NCBI GenBank assembly: GCA_016800925.1
Contig: JABCPU010000128.1
Span: 104,072-168,071 of the forward strand
Origin: Suillus spraguei
Lineage: Eukaryota > Basidiomycota > Agaricomycetes > Boletales > Suillaceae
Direction: 5' to 3'
Length of the DNA: 64,000 nucleotides
Of this stretch, positions 59,651-64,000 are shown piece by piece (within the stretch, counting starts at the first letter, position 1; every line of letters begins with the position of its first letter). The notes under the pieces were generated by a model. That model was not told where the DNA came from. It saw only the letters and a program-made list of their open reading frames with translations, and searched no databases. The translations under genes and the position numbers were made by a program.

Positions 59651-61203
59651 TCAATCACTTTGGTTCGCATAGTAGATGGGATCGTCACTCCATTTGTAGT
59701 CCTCATCAGCAAAGGATCCACTCATCATATACTTAGCTTCCTCCAAACCAGCACGTCGTTTAGAATCCCTTCTTTTCTCTGCTTGAATGCGTTCGTTGTC
59801 AAGTTGCTTCTCCCAAGCATGAAGTGCGTCGTAAAATCCCTCATCTTTCCAAGTTAACTCGAAGGGAGGAGGTCCGACTCGATTGGGGCAGTAGAGAGAT
59901 AAATGAGTGGGTGACCAATATCTGCAAATCTTGCACTGATATTCCGCACAGTTCTTTTGACGATGTCCTAGCAATCCACAGACGCGGCATTTCATGTTCT
60001 CGTCAGGGTTAGAAGAGACTTTGCGTAAGGGCGATGGGGTAATGATAGGCGTGGGGCTAATGGATCTAGCGCGTTTCTTCCCCTTTTTCTTCGTCATACG
60101 TTTTAAAGCAAGGGTGTTCTGCCGCTTAAGTTGCGCCTGTTGAACAGAGGACAAGGTGTATGCCGACATGGGGAGATCCGGGGTGGTGTCTCGTTCAGCG
60201 ATCGTAAGAAGTTCGGCTGAAGAAGAAGGAGAAGTGATACCAAAGTCTTTTACTAAGACTGGTGAAATAGGATCCATTGGACCGAATGATGGAGGAATTG
60301 TCATGGGAGGATGTATATGAAGGTCACGGAGTCGAGGACCTAGCGTTACCAACTCAGTGGCAGAGATACCTAGTAGTTTAGCGGCTTCCAACTGGTCTTC
60401 CGTACATGGTTCATACAGCCATGCGGGGTGGTCATGAGTGACTGTAATAGGGGACGGTGAAGTTGATCGTTGAATTGGAGATGGGGTACGTGGGAGGCAA
60501 GATCATTTTGCGTCTGCTGTAGATCGGTAATGGCTTCTTCCACTAGGTTTCTAGCTGCTCTTGTTTCAGTGACCGACTGTTGAATGGTTTCGACGACTTT
60601 GTTTGTAAGTTGTCCGATCTCTTGGACAGCAGTGTATAAGCCAGTAAAGGCATCAAGACTAGAATAAGTGCGTGAAGAAGAGGGTGCTGGGATAGGAAGT
60701 GGCGTATCTTCCTGCGGAGAGGGAGGTCGAGCAACACCTGCTCGACGTTCGGCAATGATGTGAATAGCTTCTTCAACATCATTCTTAAAGGAATCAGGAA
60801 GCAACAACATAGCGTAAGCATGAATGCGTTTTTGAAGATGAAGGAAGCGGTGACGGAGAGTAATTTCTGTTGTTTCTTTGGCAGTGGCTTCAATGAGGGC
60901 TGCAATACGAATGATGTTGACGATGAGGAGGGCAGGGAAGGCGCCTCTTTCAGTGAGGATTCTTTCGATTTCAAGGGCATGTCCCTCGCAGAGGATGGCG
61001 GCTTCGATGTAAGAGGAATTATCAATTTCAGTGGTGAGGGTTCCGTATCGTTCAGTTTCAGAGTCGGAGTCATTGGTGGCAGCGATGACAGGTGTGATGT
61101 AAGCAGTGGGGAAAGACATTTCGACAAGGTAGTTAATCAGGTGCTTGATGCGAGTTGATTTGACTGGGGAATAATCAGAGGGCATGTTGCTTCTTATAAG
61201 CAT
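59651..61203 (-). pseudogene. Extra 3' ORF of the Gypsy element with zinc knuckles
   Basis: Starts at or near 61203 (MLIRSN) or at the next ATG (MPSDYSPVK), overlapping the end of the chromodomain frame. The first part (to about 60500) is helical (ALEIERILTERGAFPALLIV, FTGLYTAVQEIGQLTNKVVE, ARNLVEEAITDLQQTQNDLA). After a frameshift near 60500 it continues PAWLYEPCTEDQLEAAKLLG, a basic KRMTKKKGKKRARS stretch, and two Cys clusters CRVCGLLGHRQKNC and CKICRYWSPTHLSLYCP, then a charged tail. The knuckles suggest RNA binding, like a nucleocapsid, but the ORF lies 3' of pol. Role unknown. Confidence 0.7.
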
Positions 61204-63986
61204 TCAGGATTCGAGCGGAGTTCTTCAAGTTCTTTTCTGGGAGCCATTCGTTATCTCCCGATGAATATCCTTTCCAGGAAACAAGGTAGCGTTGGCGAGT
61301 GCCGGTTCCTTTGTGGGAAAGAATAGCTTCTATTTCATATTCTTCTTCTTCTTCGATGATATCAGGTGGTGGTTCGGGAAGTTCGGACCGTGTACGTCTG
61401 TTTCGTTATAGGATGATAAGACAGAAGCATGGAACGTGGGGTGAATCTTCCACTGCAGTGGGAGCTGGAGCGTGAACGTGATAGAAGATAACATCGATGA
61501 TCGGGAAAGGTCCGTATCGTTTCGGGCGAGTTCTTTGATGGGAGCTTCAATCTAAGATTGGCGGCAGATAGCCAAACCTTATCTCCATCTTCCATGGAGT
61601 GTACTTATCTCCTCGGGATCGTTCGGCCATCGTTGCATTGCAATGTTATGGCAAGCGATTGCTTCTTCTCTTATCTTCTGCAGAGATCGTACTCGATCTT
61701 CTGCTGCGGGAACTGATGAATCGGGAATAAGGTGGGGAATAGCTCGTGGTTCGTATCCCATCATCAAATAGAAGGGTGATGCGTTACGTGCATCGTGTTT
61801 TCGGTGATTGTGAACGAATTCAGCGATTGGTAGATGTTCTACCCAATCTTCGGGTTGTTACGGCAATAAATGCGAAGGTATGTTTCAAGCTCTGATTGAG
61901 CCTTTCCGTTTGACCATCAGTCTGTGGGTGGTAAGCCGTGGATGGAGCGATGACGTAGTCGAGAAGTCGGGCAAGTTCCTTTGAGAAGCGAGATAGGAAT
62001 TGCGGTCCTCTATCCGAGATGACTTTGTCATGGAGTCCAAATCGTCGGTAAACGTGTTTTAAAAATAGCTTGGCCACTCCTTCTGACGTGATAGTTTTCA
62101 AACAAGGATAATAATTACCCCCTTTGTAAGGCCATGGTCTACCACGACCATGATACTGTCAAAGCCTCCAGAGACGGGGAGGTCAGTGATAAGATCAACG
62201 GAGACCTGGGAAACGGGCGAACGCCGACGAGGGGATAGGCGTGAGCGGGGGCGAACGGGATGAGTATCCGCTTTCATTTGCTGACAGAGGGCGCAACCCT
62301 CAACGTATTTCCGAATATAAGAGCCCATTGCAGGCCACCAGGCTTCTCGTTTACGAGTTCTTCAGTTTTGAATCTACCGGGGTGACCCGCGGTAGGATGA
62401 TCATGATACCGTTTCAGGATATCGGAGCGATGCGCCGGTGGAATATAGGCACGGTTCTTAAAATAGAGGACGTTCTCCTCAATCTTCCAGTCAGTAAGTG
62501 CCGATTTCATAGGAGGGAGGCACACGCCATCAAGGGCATCGGACGCCGTCTTGAAGACAGGGTCGTCGAGGGGGTCGGAGGATGACAGTACTTCCTTCAA
62601 GTCAGTGTCAATAAGACGAATGAATAGAGCGTCAGGAGGAGGGTCTGGTCCTCGTTATCGTCTTTGCCAGAGTCATAATCAGGCCGGCGGGATAGTGCAT
62701 CAGGTACTGCTAATTTAGTACCTGCAACGTGATGCAGTTCGATGTCGTAGATAGACAAAATCAATTGCCAACGTGCTTGGCGACGGGTGAGCTTCTGTGC
62801 ACTTCTAAAGTACAGAAGGTTCTTATGATCGGTGAATACCAGGACGGGGTGTGAGTTTCCTTCGAGATAATGACGCCATTCGTTTCAATGCCCGGATACG
62901 GCAAGAAGTTCCCGATCAAAGATCTGGTAGTTCGTTCTGCGGGGTTAAAGACTGTGAGAGTATGCACATGGGTGATAAACACCATTCTCATCAGTCTGTA
63001 GGAGAACTCCGCCAGTTGCTACAGTGAACATCGGTAGCAATGGCAAATTGTCGGGAAGGATCGGGTTACGAAGTACCGGTTGGGATGTGAACGTCGTTTC
63101 AATCTTCGAAGGTGTCCATACATTCGGTTGACCATTCAAAGCCTTATCTTCTTTGTCAAATCGATAAGGGGTCTGGCGATTCGAATAGTGGAAATGAACG
63201 TGCGGTAGAAGTTGCAAAAACCAAGGATGACCGAACATCTTTACAGATTTCGGGATTGGCCATTCGGAATTCCCTTGGTCTTGGCGGTGTCCATAGCAAC
63301 TTGTCCGGGGCGAATTATCATTCCGAGGTATTCCACTTCTTCTGCATCAAAGGTACATTTCTCCGGTTTAAGAACAGATTTCTTTTCTTATCTTCATCAA
63401 AACTCGTTGGTCCGTTCACGGTGTTCTGCCATTGTCGTGAGAAAATCAGGATATCGTCCATATAGATAACCATCCATCCTTCATTGATTTCTTGTTGAAA
63501 GGTGCGATTCATGTATGCTTGAAAAGTTGCTGGGGAATTGCAGAGGCCAAAGAACATGACGTTCGGTTCAAAGAGGCCAAATTCCGTGGTAAAAGCAGCT
63601 TTCCACCTATCATCAGGATGGATGCGAATGTTGTTATAACCGGACCGATATCCATTTTCGTAAAGAACTGTGCGTTATGAAGACGTGCGACAAGGGAAAT
63701 AGGGAGTGGGAGCGGTATGCGTTCTTGACTGTCCAATCATTGATGTAGCGATAATCTTGACAGGGACGCAGTTCTCCGCTCTTCTTTCCCACAAAGAAGA
63801 AGCCACTAGCTTGAGGTGACTTCGATTCTGAGATAAAGCCTTTCGCAACGTTTTCATCGATAAACGTTTTGACAGCAGCGCGTTCTTTTTCCGATAGCGG
63901 GTAACCTTAGACGTACGAGGAATAAAACCGGGTTTGGTGTCGATCCGATGATCGATACCAGGGCGTTCGGGGGGTAGTTTGTTCAT
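61190..63986 (-). pseudogene. Gypsy pol: RT - RNase H - integrase - chromodomain, frameshifted
   Basis: Right to left: LPPERPGIDHRIDTKPGFIP opens the RT. The pieces [37 protein letters not shown] and YMDDILIFS sit in different frames. RNase H remains as [19 protein letters not shown] and [10 protein letters not shown]; its first Asp is not evident. Integrase: a His/Cys finger ending CALCQQMKAD, then [16 protein letters not shown] and ERLNQ for the DDE residues, MMGYEPRAIPHLIP. The last domain is a chromodomain, [20 protein letters not shown] with [19 protein letters not shown] (about 61345-61210). Frameshifts occur roughly every 200-400 bp. The chromodomain would steer integration to heterochromatin. 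Confidence 0.88.
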
Positions 63987-64000
63987 CCGTCTTTAGCAAA

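Larger units (their letters stand above)
59143..64000 (-). mobile_element. Ty3/Gypsy chromodomain retrotransposon (runs off the right edge)
   Basis: Minus-strand element. From right to left: RT, RNase H, integrase, chromodomain, an extra zinc-knuckle ORF, purine tract, 3' LTR. The gag/protease region and 5' LTR would lie beyond 64000. Multiple frameshifts show that this copy is inactive. Confidence 0.92.

Overview
This window comes from a filamentous basidiomycete fungus, most likely an Agaricomycete. Protein-coding genes are split by many short introns (about 46-65 nt) with GT/GC...AG ends. The gene content fits that group: a FunK1-type kinase, a HET-domain protein fused to WD40 repeats, F-box proteins, a DHA1 MFS pump, a tyrosine-recombinase retroelement, a Plavaka-like DNA transposon and a chromodomain Ty3/Gypsy element. 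No bacterial-type operons, rRNA or CRISPR were seen, and I could not support any tRNA.

Layout. 1-2.5 kb: the splicing factor CWC22, cut by the left edge. 4.3-11.0 kb: transposon territory, with a pogo-like transposase tail followed by a decayed tyrosine-recombinase (Ngaro/DIRS-like) retroelement carrying two nearly identical 273-bp MITEs. 11.1-13.2 kb: a GPI-anchored, mucin-like cell-wall protein on the minus strand. 13.2-17.1 kb: repeat-rich DNA with an 85-bp-arm palindrome and a 2.16-kb foldback element. 17.2-22.0 kb: a small secreted/membrane protein and two intron-dense orphan genes. 23.5-26.4 kb: a WD40-HET protein. 28.4-30.8 kb: an MFS transporter. 31.6-35 kb: an RTC4-domain protein. 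35.6-37.3 kb: an F-box/propeller protein. 38.2-40.8 kb: a flavin-reductase-like protein and the mitochondrial zinc-finger co-chaperone ZIM17. 41.9-44.9 kb: an unknown protein and an F-box protein (minus). 45.1-47.9 kb: a SIR2 sirtuin. 48.3-49.4 kb: KEI1 (minus). 49.6-53.6 kb: a histone neighbourhood with an H3 relic, a divergent H3, a standard H3 and a divergently transcribed H4. 53.8-54.8 kb: a FunK1-like kinase. 56.5-64 kb: nested transposons, namely a broken Plavaka-like transposase holding a solo LTR, abutted by the 3' LTR of a minus-strand chromodomain Gypsy element that runs off the right edge.

The host genes are mostly housekeeping (splicing, mitochondrial Hsp70 maintenance, sphingolipid synthesis, chromatin) mixed with lineage-specific genes (HET, FunK1, mucin, orphans). 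The most notable points are: an H3 copy whose tail lacks the ARK(S/T) motif around K27; a one-base deletion at the end of the otherwise standard H3; a GC-AG intron in that H3; a 10-bp element shared by the H3 promoters; three microexons (7, 12 and 9 nt) in SIR2; an N-terminal WD40 propeller on a C-terminal HET domain with no NACHT; and transposon insertions whose exact boundaries can be read from the reading frame or target duplication.
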